NCBI GenBank assembly: GCA_016745215.1
Contig: CP050890.1
Coordinates: 6,200,001-6,264,000 of the forward strand
DNA from: Thiohalocapsa sp. PB-PSB1
Lineage (GTDB): Bacteria; Pseudomonadota; Gammaproteobacteria; Chromatiales; Chromatiaceae
Direction of reading: 5' to 3'
DNA: 64,000 nucleotides
Shown here: positions 33,258 through 42,492 of the stretch, piece by piece
Layout: each line of letters begins with the position of its first letter
Position numbering within the stretch: the stretch's first letter is position 1
The notes under the pieces: generated by a model
Seen by the model: the letters and a program-made list of their open reading frames with translations, nothing else
Databases searched by the model: none
What the model was told of the DNA's origin: nothing
Made by a program: the position numbers and the translations under genes

Positions 33258-34589
33258 TCATTGGAGATGTAGGCACGTAGGAGCCCGTTGCCCCGTCGTA
33301 GCAGCCTCGTCAAGACCCCAAAACTCCGCGATCAGTCGGCTTTGGCAGACATGGCCATCCCGGTTGTAACGCGTTTTCAGATCGACGGGGCAGACATCAT
33401 CCGTCTTCTTCTCGCATGCGCAGTCTATGGAGAGACAACCGCATTTTTCTTTGGAAGAAACGACGGTTGCATGGCCGGCCCAGTCTTCGACCTTGCTGGA
33501 GGCCGTATCGAGTGCCGTTCCGAGAATCAAGTTGGTCTGAACCTTTACGGCACCGGTCCCATCCGCGTACGCCTTGCGTACGACCTTGAATTCATCCTCG
33601 CCAAACACGCATTCGTCGTTTATAGCACCCGTGACGCAGGATCCGGATGCCGAATCAATACCGTGGAGGTTCGTCCACTGTAGCATCAGCCGTTCTAGGT
33701 TGATAGGCGCAACCATCTCGTCGTGGACGCCTTGCCAGATCGCAATCCGCGGCCAGCGCCCGTCTTGGGCCGTATCAGGGCATGCCTTTCCGCCTTCCAG
33801 TCCGAAGGTCCCGCAAGTCACGTCCTTCACATAATCGCCCCAGACATCAGCGGTGCGTCCCGGTACGGGCTCTTCCATGCGCAGGCACTGTTCATGCTCG
33901 GGTACACCCGTCATGCACATGCAGTGCTTGCCTATGGCATGGCCCACTCGGGAGAGCTCAACCTCGCCGGCACAGTTGTACGCCACGCCCGCCACCGGAG
34001 CGCCGCCGGCGAAACAATCCGGATACTGGGCCAGCATTCGAACCGTCATCCCCGCCCCTGCCGAAAGCCCGGTGACATAGATACGACCAGGATCGAGCTT
34101 GAAGTCATCGACCATTCGCTTGACCATGTTCATGATCGACAGGGGCTCGCCGAAACCTCGTTTCTGCTTGAAGCCCCACCAGCTGAAACATAAGCCAGGG
34201 TTTCCGGCAAAGTCACCCGGTTTGATGGTTATCTTTTGCTGTTCAGGCAAGAGCAACGCGAAGCCTAGCTCCGCTGCCAATTGTCGCCAACCGGTCTCGT
34301 CGTCATAGTCGCATGCCCGCTGTCCGCAGCCATGTAGGGCCACGACCAGGGGAGCATTTGCCGGAAGATTCTCCGGTATAAAATAATAGCCTTTGAGCGC
34401 ACCTGGGTTATCGCCGAAATCGGCGAGCGGCGTCAGGCTCTTGTAAGCACACTTGACTGCCGATTCCCCTAGAATCGTGGTGCTCACGGTGACCAATGCA
34501 AGAAGTGTGGCCACGGTGATGAGCTTTACCACGCGTCGCTTTGAATACCGTTGTTTCCTGAGGCTCCTGGGTCTCCGTAAGGATTTCAT
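33258..34589 (-). CDS. PHB-depolymerase-family esterase, exported
   Basis: The 443-residue protein has a basic N-terminus and a hydrophobic segment, VVKLITVATLLALVTVSTTI (20-39), serving as signal or anchor. The alpha/beta-hydrolase core has ALHGCGQ (oxyanion region), lipase box GLSAGAGM with nucleophile S176, and a Cys-rich C-terminal part (CGCLSIDCACEKKTDDVCP). This matches the esterase/PHB depolymerase family (LpqC-like). It probably hydrolyses polyhydroxybutyrate or related esters outside the cytoplasm. GAGGGGAG precedes the ATG. The gene runs toward the phasin gene 63 bp away. Confidence 0.8.
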   Translation of the reverse strand: MKSLRRPRSLRKQRYSKRRVVKLITVATLLALVTVSTTILGESAVKCAYKSLTPLADFGDNPGALKGYYFIPENLPANAPLVVALHGCGQRACDYDDETGWRQLAAELGFALLLPEQQKITIKPGDFAGNPGLCFSWWGFKQKRGFGEPLSIMNMVKRMVDDFKLDPGRIYVTGLSAGAGMTVRMLAQYPDCFAGGAPVAGVAYNCAGEVELSRVGHAIGKHCMCMTGVPEHEQCLRMEEPVPGRTADVWGDYVKDVTCGTFGLEGGKACPDTAQDGRWPRIAIWQGVHDEMVAPINLERLMLQWTNLHGIDSASGSCVTGAINDECVFGEDEFKVVRKAYADGTGAVKVQTNLILGTALDTASSKVEDWAGHATVVSSKEKCGCLSIDCACEKKTDDVCPVDLKTRYNRDGHVCQSRLIAEFWGLDEAATTGQRAPTCLHLQ

Positions 34590-34998
34590 GGTTTTTTCTC
34601 CCCTCCGGTTGAATCATTGCTTGCGACCTTCGATCCGCTAGCACCTGCTTCATTTACTATACAATTTTAAAGGATAGGAAACCAATGGCATGAGTCGAAG
34701 TGTGCAAGACTGACCGCTAGCAATGCAACCCATAAACACGCAAGGTTTAAGGGCGCTGAGAAGCCTTTTGGGACAGTTTTCAGGGGATTGGTCCAATCGG
34801 AAAACGGCTGAACGCGAGATGACGCACAGATGAACAATAGATCAACTGAGAAACCAGTCGATCCTAGAGGAAGAAGGAAGCTCAGGCTATCTACCAGCTG
34901 ACTTCCTGGTCGAACGCGTACTCGGGTTCTGGTTGCGCGAGCTCGTCGGCATGGCTGCTTTGCGCAGCTGTCTCCTCCCACGATGCAGGCCCACAGGC
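34590..34998. other. Gene-free stretch
   Basis: No gene, repeat or regulatory site can be supported beyond the Shine-Dalgarno of the esterase gene at its left end. Open frames here are short and in conflicting phases. Confidence 0.4.
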
Positions 34999-35200
34999 TT
35001 ACCAAGATAGGTGGTAGCTTGATGGGCTCTCACCGACACAGTCGAGGATCGCTCGCACCGTCAGGGCTGCGGTGATCCGGACCTCGGTATCAGAGTGCGG
35101 GCAAGTCGGCGGAAGGATTTCGAAGATGCGCGCAAGCAACATGGCCCGTACAGGATGTATCAGCGGACGCGGTGGCGCGGGCTGCGGGTTTCCACCAAGA
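34999..35200 (-). pseudogene. C-terminal remnant of an IS91-type transposase
   Basis: The minus frame reads IHPVRAMLLARIFEILPPTC, PHSDTEVRITAALT and VRAILDCVGESPS. This resembles the tract WAMLLARIxEVxPLxCPxCGxxMRIIAFIT near the end of some IS91/ISCR-like transposases (from memory); the second Cys of the zinc pair is now Ser. Nothing upstream continues the domain, so it is a fragment. Confidence 0.4.
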
Positions 35201-35318
35201 CCAGAACGCTGCGTCGGTTCGACGCGAGCCTGAGCAGGCAAAACAAAGGCCGGCGCCCTGTCAGGCACCGGCCAAGGTCGGGTAGAACAATAAGCTCCAG
35301 GAGCCGGTCCGATTGAGG

Positions 35319-36296
35319 TTAGAAGGCGGCGGTCATCTGCGGCGTGCAGGTTCCGGCGTCGTCGCAGACTTGGAAGCTGTAGCTGCCGCCGGCGCCGACC
35401 TGGACGGTTTGGGCACCGTCGTTGGCCGTGGTGACGAACACGGTCGGATCGTTGTTGCGGTCGCGGCTGATGCTGACGCTGCTGCCGCTCAGGCCCGACC
35501 AAACCAGGTCGAAGTATTTGTCGCCTCGGATCTTGCGGGCCGTTACCTCCAGCGTCGCTTGGTTGGTGGGCGCGGGCAGGGTGACCTGCTGGCTGGCGCT
35601 ATCGGTGGCGCCGGCGTCGTCGGTGACCGTCAGCGCAACGGTGTAAGTCCCGTCGGCCGCGTAGCTGTGACTTGGGCTCTGGCTGCTAGAGCCAGTGCCG
35701 TCGCCGAAGTTCCAGCTGTCGCTGACGATAGTGCCGTCGCTGTCGCTGGATGTGTCGGTAAAGCTGCAGGCGAGCTCGACGCAGGCAATGCTAAAGACAG
35801 CGCTTGGCGGGTTGTTGACCGAGCTGCCGATGGTCATGCTACCGGCGATGAAGTACTGCCCGGTGCTGGTGTAGTCGGTCTAGTTGGCGCTGCCAACGCC
35901 GTTGACCTTCAGGTAGTAGGTTCCGGCCGGTACGCTGGTGGCAATCTCGGCGAAGGTGTCGCTGGCCGGGTCGGCGCTGGCGACGACGGCGCCGGCGGCG
36001 TTGCGCAGGGTCACCGCGATATCGAGGTTGGCGCCGCGCCTGCTATCGCGATAGAAGGCGTCCCAGGCCGGGGTCACGGTCAGATCGAGCGGACCCTCAC
36101 CGACGCTCAGCGCAAACAGGTCGCGGTCGTCGGCGCCCTGGATGATTCCCTTGTTCTCGGGTGCCAAATTGAACGGGTCGGTTTCGGGGTTGCTGACTCG
36201 GACCAGGCCGTCGGCGTCGATCTGCAAAGGCGTGGCGTCTTGGATGCCGTCGCCGTGGTCGTCGATGCTCCCGTCGAGCTTGGCGGCGAGTTTGAT
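35319..36296 (-). pseudogene. C-terminal part of a secreted peptidase-like protein (PPC + PKD), with nonsense codon
   Basis: From about 36296 the frame reads IKLAAKLDGSIDDHGDGIQDATPL, then a pre-peptidase C-terminal domain (GADDRDLFALSVGEGPLDLT, PAGTYYLKVNGVGSAN). After an in-frame TAG (35880-35882) it continues TDYTSTGQYFIAGS. Next come a PKD domain (SSDSDGTIVSDSWNFGDGTG, HSYAADGTYTVALTVTDDAG) and a C-terminal module ending GTCTPQMTAAF. Such tails follow subtilase or metalloprotease domains in secreted proteins. The catalytic part is missing where a repeat element begins at about 36300. Confidence 0.7.
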
Positions 36297-36319
36297 TCAT
36301 ATTCTTTGCAGGCAGCGCC

Positions 36320-36530
36320 CAGTCGATATCAGGTTTCTCACGCTCTGATGTCATGTCTTTTAGATCCCGATCCCGATACCGATACCGATCAAGTCGCGTT
36401 GGGAGGGTCGTGCACTGTATGCTCAGGTCATTTGTCCAGAAGACAGTGGCCTACAGCCTTTCTCCTAGGAACAGCGCGGCGCTCGCGTCCGCTCCGCTGG
36501 TAGCATTTGCCGGGTCGTCCTAAGCGGGCT
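36320..36530. repeat. About 200-bp dispersed element, copy 1
   Basis: ATCAGGTTTCTCACG ... TCATGTCTTTT, then CCCGAT repeats, AAGACAGTGGCCTA, AGCCTTTCTCC, CGCTCGCGT and GGGTCGTCCTAAG are found inverted, with small differences, at 52125-52335. No ORF. It lies directly beside the broken end of the peptidase-like gene. The stretch from 36530 to 36793 holds a decayed REP unit and the CTGCGTCTCTGCGTTGAATC repeat but no gene. Confidence 0.6.
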
Positions 36531-36793
36531 CCTACGCCGACCGGCTCCTACGGCTGGTAAAGGGCCGCTGGCGGGCGAGGCGCCTTGGCTCCCCTGCGCT
36601 TTCTGCGTCTCTGCGTTGAATCCTTACGTTCTCGCAGGCAGCACCCGGGCGTATTGAGAAGGAACGCCTGATCCAGCGCTGACTTCGATATGACTGGATC
36701 GCCTCGAACCAGCTGCAATTTCGGTAAGAAAACAGCCCAGCGCGGTCATTCCCTAGTATCCAGCGCCGTGGCGCCACCGATTCGGCGGGAGAT

Positions 36794-37615
36794 TCAGAAA
36801 AATGTGCCCTCGATCGGCGATGATGCCGAGGCGAAGCGTTTCGCCTGCATGCGCCCGGCCAGGAAAGCCTCGCGCCCGGCCTCGATGCCCTTGCGCATCG
36901 CCTGCGCCATCAACACGGGGTGTTTGGCTGCGGCGATGGCGGTGTTCATCAATACGCCATCGCAACCCAGCTCCATGGCCACGGCCGCATCCGACGCGGT
37001 GCCGACGCCGGCGTCCACCAGGATCGGCACGGTTGCGTTTTCGACAATGGTGAGGATATTCAGCGGATTGCGGATACCCAGGCCGGAGCCGATGGGAGCG
37101 GCCAGCGGCATCACCGCACAACAGCCGATGTCTTCGAGCTGCTTGGCGATAATCGGATCATCGTTGGTGTAGACCATCACGTCGAAATCGTCTTTTACCA
37201 GGATCTTGGCCGCCTCGATGGTAGCGATGACGTCTGGGAACAGGGTCTTCTGGTCGCCGAGCACTTCCAATTTGACCAGCTTGTGGCCATCCAGCAATTC
37301 CCGCGCCAGCCGACAGGTGCGCACCGCGGTGTCGACATCGTAGCAGCCGGCGGTGTTGGGCAGGATGCTGTATTTGCTTGGTGGTAAGACTTCCAGGATA
37401 TTCGGTTCCGATGCGTTCTGGCCTAGATTGCTGCGACGTACCGCGACGGTGACGATCTCGGCGCCGCTGGCCTCGACGGCAAGGGCGGTTTCCTGCATGT
37501 CTTTGTACTTTCCGGTGCCGACCAACAGTCGCGATCGATAGGTGCGACCGGCCAGGCTGAAGGTGTCGGAAGTGTCGTCCGTGAGGGGCGCTGTGGTTTG
37601 ATTGTGTGCGGACAT
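36794..37615 (-). CDS. thiG: Thiazole synthase ThiG
   Basis: Forms the thiazole phosphate moiety of thiamine from 1-deoxy-xylulose-5-phosphate, dehydroglycine and ThiS-thiocarboxylate. The 273-residue TIM-barrel protein shows GRTYRSRLLVGTGKYKDM, EIVTVAVRRSNLGQN, LPNTAGCYDVDTAVRTCRLA, VKLEVLGDQKTLFPD and PILVDAGVGTASDAAVAMEL, all family-defining. Ten residues longer than usual at the N-terminus. It lies 125 bp downstream of thiS on the same strand. No TPP riboswitch was recognised upstream. Confidence 0.96.
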   Translation of the reverse strand: MSAHNQTTAPLTDDTSDTFSLAGRTYRSRLLVGTGKYKDMQETALAVEASGAEIVTVAVRRSNLGQNASEPNILEVLPPSKYSILPNTAGCYDVDTAVRTCRLARELLDGHKLVKLEVLGDQKTLFPDVIATIEAAKILVKDDFDVMVYTNDDPIIAKQLEDIGCCAVMPLAAPIGSGLGIRNPLNILTIVENATVPILVDAGVGTASDAAVAMELGCDGVLMNTAIAAAKHPVLMAQAMRKGIEAGREAFLAGRMQAKRFASASSPIEGTFF

Positions 37616-37740
37616 CGGCGTTGATTGCTCGGTTGTTAAGGAACGGAAGCAGGGTCGCGATTGAATCTGATCTGCAGAACCATGCCAATATTCAGTATGG
37701 ATTCGGATGGGAACCGGATTGGGCGTCCGATCACGGATGC

Positions 37741-37944
37741 TCAGCCGCCTCCGACAGCATGAATGATCTCGACCTGATCGTCGACGGCCAGCCGATGCTC
37801 GTCGAACCGGCTGCGTGGTACCAGCTCTGCATTGACCTCGACGGCCAGGCGTTTGCCGAGCAGGTCGAGTTGTTCGAGCAGTTCGGTCATGGAAAGGTTT
37901 TCGGGAATCTTGGTGACTGTGCCATTAACGGTAATCTGCATCAT
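37741..37944 (-). CDS. thiS: Sulfur carrier protein ThiS
   Basis: A 67-residue ubiquitin-like protein, MMQITVNGTVTKIPENLSMT, ending HAVGGG. The terminal Gly-Gly is adenylated and thiocarboxylated to supply sulfur to ThiG. The start is set at the tandem ATGs (37944 or 37941) because the long upstream open frame is not conserved in character. It is divergent from the acyl-CoA synthetase gene, whose start is 91 bp away. ThiE and ThiF are not in the window. Confidence 0.93.
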   Translation of the reverse strand: MMQITVNGTVTKIPENLSMTELLEQLDLLGKRLAVEVNAELVPRSRFDEHRLAVDDQVEIIHAVGGG

Positions 37945-38035
37945 TGCGGGCGGACTCTTGAGACGAAGAGAATGCGGAATAATACAATAGACACCAGTAA
38001 ACGATAGACAGCAGTAAACGCGACTCGATGCAATC

Positions 38036-39883
38036 ATGACGACAATTGATGAGGACGAAACATTGGCAGACTGGTCGGAAGATCTGATCCCCGCCGAGCG
38101 TGCGCAAACGCTCGACGGCCTGTTCCATCAACGCGTAGCGCGCTCGCCTGATCGCATCGCTTACCGCTGGTACGCCCGTGCTACCAACAGCTGGCAGGCT
38201 ATGACCTGGCGCGAGACGGCCGCCCAGGTGGCGCGTTGGCGTAGTGCGCTGGATGCCGAGGGCTTAGTGGCCGGCGATCGCGTTGCAATCCTGTTACGCA
38301 ATTGTCCGGAATGGATCGTTATCGACCAGGCAGCATTATCGCTTGGGCTGGTAACGGTGCCGTTGTACACCGATGACCGCGCCGACAACGCTGCGTATAT
38401 TCTCAATGATGCTGAAGTCAAGCTGTTGGTGATTCAAGATGCCAGGCGCTTCCAGCGCCTGGCGCAAGCGCTTGACAATCAGCCCTGGCCATTGCGCGCG
38501 GTGCTAATGGAACAAACCGACACAGCGATGCGCGCACGTGCTGCGGACCCGCGGCTGGTCGCTGCCGTTGACTGGTTGCCCGCATCCGGCTCGGAATGGG
38601 ATCAGCACCAAGCAGATCCGCATGCGCTGGCCACCATTGTTTATACGTCCGGCACCACCGGCCGACCCAAGGGCGTCATGTTGAGCCATCGCAATATTCT
38701 CAGCAATGTCGATGGAGCACTGAAGATCTTCAAGGTATTCGCGCAGGACGAGTTCCTATCCTTTCTGCCGCTGTCGCATATGCTGGAGCGTACCGGCAGC
38801 TATTATCTGCCAATGATGGCCGGTGCCAGTGTCGCCTATGCGCGTTCGGTGACGCAGTTGGGCGAAGACCTGCAACACATCCGTCCAACTCTGATGATCG
38901 CGGTGCCACGCGTATTCGAGCGCGTTCATGCCCGCATCCGCACACAGTTGAGTACGCGTCCTGCTCTGCTGCGTCGATTGTTCGCGCTGGCGACAGAGGT
39001 CGGTTGGATGCGATTCGAACACCGTCAGGGCCGCCGGGACTGGCATCCCTTACTGTTACTGTGGCCATTGCTGCGGCGCCTGTTTGCGCGTCCGGTGCTG
39101 AGCAAACTAGGTGGTCGCTTGCGCGCTGCCGTCAGCGGTGGGGCGCCATTGCCGTTTGGCGTGGCGCGAGTCTTCATTGGGCTCGATGTGCCGATCTTAC
39201 AGGGTTACGGTCTCACCGAGACCAGCCCGGTCATCTCCGTTAACCCGATTCAGGATAATCGTCCACGTAGCGTCGGCGTGCTGTTGCCTGGAATACAGGC
39301 ACGTATTGGCGAGGAAGACGAATTACAGGTCAAGGGTCCCGGCAACATGCTCGGTTATTGGAAGAATCCGGCAGCCACGGCCGATATACTCGATGCCGAT
39401 GGTTGGTTGCGTACCGGTGATCAGGCTCGTATTGATGGTCGGCATCTGCATATCATCGGCCGTATCAAGGACGTTCTGGTGCTGTCCAATGGCGAAAAAG
39501 TACCGCCAACGGACATGGAATTGGCCCTCGGGCTGGATCCGCTGTTCGAGCAGGTATTGATTATCGGCGAGGGCCATTCTTACCTGACCGCGCTGCTGGT
39601 GTTGAACAGCGATCTGTGGCTCGAGGTGGCGCGCGAGCATGGGCTAGATCCCGCGCAGCCTGCGAGCCTGCAGGATGCGAGCTTAATCAAATATGTGCAA
39701 CAGCGCATCCGCCAGGTATTGGTGGATTTTCCCGGTTATGCCAAAATCCGACGCGTGACGATCACCTTGGAGCCTTGGTCGGTCGAAAACGGTTTGATGA
39801 CGCCGACCATGAAGATCAAACGCAGCCAAGTGATCAATCGTTACCAGTCTGAAATCCTCGAGATGTATGAGTTGGATTCCTGA
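38036..39883 (+). CDS. Long-chain acyl-CoA synthetase (AMP-dependent)
   Basis: A 615-residue adenylate-forming enzyme activating fatty acids to acyl-CoA. Motifs seen are the P-loop TSGTTGRPKG (204-213), GYGLTETSPVISVN (ATP/AMP site), GWLRTGDQARID and GRIKDVLVLSNGEKV (hinge). The LPLSHMLERTGSYYLPM tract is typical of the FadD15/FACS group. Length and motif order fit the family, and the frame is intact. It is transcribed away from thiS. Confidence 0.88.
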   Translation: MTTIDEDETLADWSEDLIPAERAQTLDGLFHQRVARSPDRIAYRWYARATNSWQAMTWRETAAQVARWRSALDAEGLVAGDRVAILLRNCPEWIVIDQAALSLGLVTVPLYTDDRADNAAYILNDAEVKLLVIQDARRFQRLAQALDNQPWPLRAVLMEQTDTAMRARAADPRLVAAVDWLPASGSEWDQHQADPHALATIVYTSGTTGRPKGVMLSHRNILSNVDGALKIFKVFAQDEFLSFLPLSHMLERTGSYYLPMMAGASVAYARSVTQLGEDLQHIRPTLMIAVPRVFERVHARIRTQLSTRPALLRRLFALATEVGWMRFEHRQGRRDWHPLLLLWPLLRRLFARPVLSKLGGRLRAAVSGGAPLPFGVARVFIGLDVPILQGYGLTETSPVISVNPIQDNRPRSVGVLLPGIQARIGEEDELQVKGPGNMLGYWKNPAATADILDADGWLRTGDQARIDGRHLHIIGRIKDVLVLSNGEKVPPTDMELALGLDPLFEQVLIIGEGHSYLTALLVLNSDLWLEVAREHGLDPAQPASLQDASLIKYVQQRIRQVLVDFPGYAKIRRVTITLEPWSVENGLMTPTMKIKRSQVINRYQSEILEMYELDS

Positions 39884-40039
39884 GGATAGGACGGATACCG
39901 GATGGATAAGCAGTTTGCGGCAAGCGCCTTGTGCAGTCTCGTCTCGAGGTTCGACATCGGCTGCCCAGCTCGGTTTTGCTGCTTGCGATCCCATCCTTGC
40001 CGCCCTACAATTCCAGAGCATCGCGGGTGCGCTTCCATC

Positions 40040-40113
40040 GCGGGTGTAGTTCAATGGTAGAACAGGAGCTTCCCAAGCTTCTAACGTGGGTTCGATTCCC
40101 ATCACCCGCTCCA
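40040..40113 (+). tRNA. tRNA-Gly (anticodon CCC)
   Basis: 74 bases including an encoded CCA. The acceptor stem GCGGGTG pairs with the CACCCGC before TCCA. The anticodon stem GGAGC/GCTTC (one G-U) encloses loop TTCCCAA with anticodon CCC. The T arm is GTGGG TTCGATT CCCAT. It resembles E. coli tRNA-Gly(CCC) throughout. It lies 21 bp upstream of the DUF2007 gene. Confidence 0.96.
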
Positions 40114-40133
40114 TCCATCCACCCAGATCCATC

Positions 40134-40451
40134 ATGCAGCAACTCTATCAAGCCGTCGATCGCATCGAGGCGCAAATGCTGAGTGATTTCCTCGGCGATC
40201 ATCTGCTCGACAATACCATCCTTGGAGACTATCTCTCTGGAGCAATCGGTGAACTACCGGCGGACATTTACCCCAGCGTCTGGATTCTATACGACGAGGA
40301 TTTGCCGCGCGCTCGCGAATTGTTGCAGCATTTTCTTGCCGAGCGCACGCGCGAGCCGGGGCGCTCTTGGGTATGCCGGGGTTGCGGGGAACTCATTGAT
40401 GGTTTTTTCGACCTGTGTTGGCGCTGTGGGGGCGAAAAATCGATAAACTGA
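40134..40451 (+). CDS. DUF2007-domain protein
   Basis: A 105-residue protein with the DUF2007 layout: an N-terminal alpha/beta part, MQQLYQAVDRIEAQMLSDFL ... GELPADIYPSVWILYDEDLPRARELLQHF, and a C-terminal zinc-ribbon-like pair (WVCRGCGELIDGFFDLCWRCGG, two C-x2-C). The role is unknown; some relatives are annotated as signal-transducing. The start at 40134 is the first ATG after the tRNA. The stop is 8 bp before the asmA-like start, suggesting co-transcription. Confidence 0.8.
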   Translation: MQQLYQAVDRIEAQMLSDFLGDHLLDNTILGDYLSGAIGELPADIYPSVWILYDEDLPRARELLQHFLAERTREPGRSWVCRGCGELIDGFFDLCWRCGGEKSIN

Positions 40452-40459
40452 GGGGCAGC

Positions 40460-42490
40460 ATGTCCAAACTCATCAAGATCGGGCTGGTGCTGCTGGCCAT
40501 GCCGCTGCTGCTCGTGCTGGCCTTGGCCGCCACGGCGCCGTTCTGGATCGGGCGGATCGGACTTGCGCCGGCCATCGAAACCGCCGTGCACGAGACTACC
40601 GGCTATGGGCTGTCGATCGACGGCGAGCCGCGCTTGCGGTTGTCATCAACGCCCGTGGTCGAACTTGGACCGCTGAGCCTCAGCAGCGACGGCGATGGGC
40701 AATCGCCGCTGGCCCAGGGCGCGGCGTTACGTCTGCATGTCTCGGCCTTGGCGTTACTGATCGGTCGCCTGGAATTGCGACAGGCTGTATTCGACGCTGA
40801 GCAACTGTCGTTTCCGGTTGGTGTGCCGCAGACCACCGGTTGGCAGATGCCAATTCCGGCGCGCATTGACGTGCAAAATGCCCACATCGAGTTACGTTAT
40901 CCGGATCAAACACCGGGTCCGAGCTGGAATCTGTTCGCACTGGATAGAGGCATCCTTCGCGTTGGTCAACGCGGTCGCGTCGAAGCGCGATTCGAGCTGG
41001 ACACCGTCAAACCGAGGCTCGCGGGCGGACTTGCTCTTTCCGCCGGCATCGAGCGGACGTCGAATCCGGCCCTGGCCATGCAAATCGATCCGCCGCTGCG
41101 CTTCGTCGATTTTCAGCTTTGGGGTTCGGATCTGTCCATCGGTGAAGGCGATGGGCTCGATCTGGCCCTTGCTGCCGAATCGATCGAGCAGAATCCCACC
41201 AGCGGAACCTGGCAGGTTCCGGCGCTGACCCTGACTTCTAGCACATTACATATCGACTCCGCGCTTGAATTGCGCCGCGATCAGGTCGGCCAGGTGCTGG
41301 CGGGTCGCTTCGATGTCGCGGGTTTCGATCTGCGCGGCTGGATGCAAACACATGGCTATGGACCAGGTCGCGGTGCACCGTCCACATTGCGCTGCGCCGC
41401 CGCGCGAGGCCAGTTCATGCTTGACAGCGATGGCCTGCTGCTGGAATCTGCCGAACTCTTGGTGGATGCCACCCATGCCGCGGGCAGTGCCTCCGTCAGG
41501 TTCGGCCTGCAACCGACAACAACGACAGTGCTGGTTCTCGACCAGCTGGATCTCGATCCGTACCTGATCGACGAACCACCGCAATCGTCCCCGGGCTTCG
41601 CGTCCGGCTGCGCATTATCCGCCATCTCGCCGTTGAACCCGCCGGTCTTGCCAGAACCCGATATGCAGGGCGGTCAAAGTGTGCAGCTGGAGGCCGATCT
41701 ATTGCGAGTCGGCGGCTTGAGCTGCCGCCAGCTTGCTGCCGATCTACAGCAACAAGGCGGATTGGCGAGCGCCGATATCAAGGTTGCGGATTTCTACAGC
41801 GGCCATCTGAGCGCACATGCGGAACGCGATACTCGAGACTCGGCAAACCCACGCCAGACAGTGCGCGGCCAGGCACTCGCTATGGATGCCAGCGCATTGC
41901 TGATGGATTTGCGTGGAACGGCGCCGATCTCCGGTGATGCTGACGTTCGTGTGGAATTGGCGGCCAGCGGTAGCGACGCCGAGGCGCTGAAGGGCGACCT
42001 GTCCGGCAGCGTCGAGGTGGAAATTCGCAATGGCCATTTACCTGGATTGGATATCACACCAATGCTTACCGCCATCGGCGGTAGCCCGGCTGACGCGGTC
42101 GCTGCAACCGCGTTCGAGACATTCAGCGCCACCGCCATCGGCAGTGGCGGCCTGTTCCAGACCAAAGACCTTTCCGTACGCTCGCCGTTGCTGCTGATCA
42201 GCGGACAGGGGCGCTTTGATGTACCTGTCGAGACGCTTGATCTCGAACTGCTGGCTACCTTTGTCACTCCCCCTAAGCAGAATGCATTAAGCGGACTTGC
42301 CGGTCTGCAGGTGCCGATGACAATCACCGGAACCTGGCAACAGCCAGCCTGGCAGGCCGACTTTGGCCCGGCCTTGCGCGCGGGCGCTGATCGCGTTCTG
42401 AAACGTAACCGCGCGAGCTTGCGCAGGCTGGAGGAACGCACGGGAATCAAGGGTTTGGAGAAAAAATTGCGCGATATGCTTGGGTTTTGA
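40460..42490 (+). CDS. AsmA-family inner-membrane protein
   Basis: A 676-residue protein with an N-terminal membrane anchor, MSKLIKIGLVLLAMPLLLVL, followed by a large periplasmic region rich in beta-strand. It ends with the characteristic AsmA C-terminal block (LSGSVEVEIRNGHLPGLDIT ... GQGRFDVPVETLDLELLATF). AsmA-like proteins are linked to phospholipid transport toward the outer membrane. The ATG at 40460 is used rather than the upstream frame because it begins the signal anchor. The stop abuts the mutY start. Confidence 0.85.
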   Translation: MSKLIKIGLVLLAMPLLLVLALAATAPFWIGRIGLAPAIETAVHETTGYGLSIDGEPRLRLSSTPVVELGPLSLSSDGDGQSPLAQGAALRLHVSALALLIGRLELRQAVFDAEQLSFPVGVPQTTGWQMPIPARIDVQNAHIELRYPDQTPGPSWNLFALDRGILRVGQRGRVEARFELDTVKPRLAGGLALSAGIERTSNPALAMQIDPPLRFVDFQLWGSDLSIGEGDGLDLALAAESIEQNPTSGTWQVPALTLTSSTLHIDSALELRRDQVGQVLAGRFDVAGFDLRGWMQTHGYGPGRGAPSTLRCAAARGQFMLDSDGLLLESAELLVDATHAAGSASVRFGLQPTTTTVLVLDQLDLDPYLIDEPPQSSPGFASGCALSAISPLNPPVLPEPDMQGGQSVQLEADLLRVGGLSCRQLAADLQQQGGLASADIKVADFYSGHLSAHAERDTRDSANPRQTVRGQALAMDASALLMDLRGTAPISGDADVRVELAASGSDAEALKGDLSGSVEVEIRNGHLPGLDITPMLTAIGGSPADAVAATAFETFSATAIGSGGLFQTKDLSVRSPLLLISGQGRFDVPVETLDLELLATFVTPPKQNALSGLAGLQVPMTITGTWQQPAWQADFGPALRAGADRVLKRNRASLRRLEERTGIKGLEKKLRDMLGF

Positions 42491-42492
42491 CA

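Noticed and set aside
37616..37740. TPP riboswitch between thiS and thiG
   Set aside because: The gap is short, no conserved THI-box bases such as CUGAGA are seen, and the position is within the operon.
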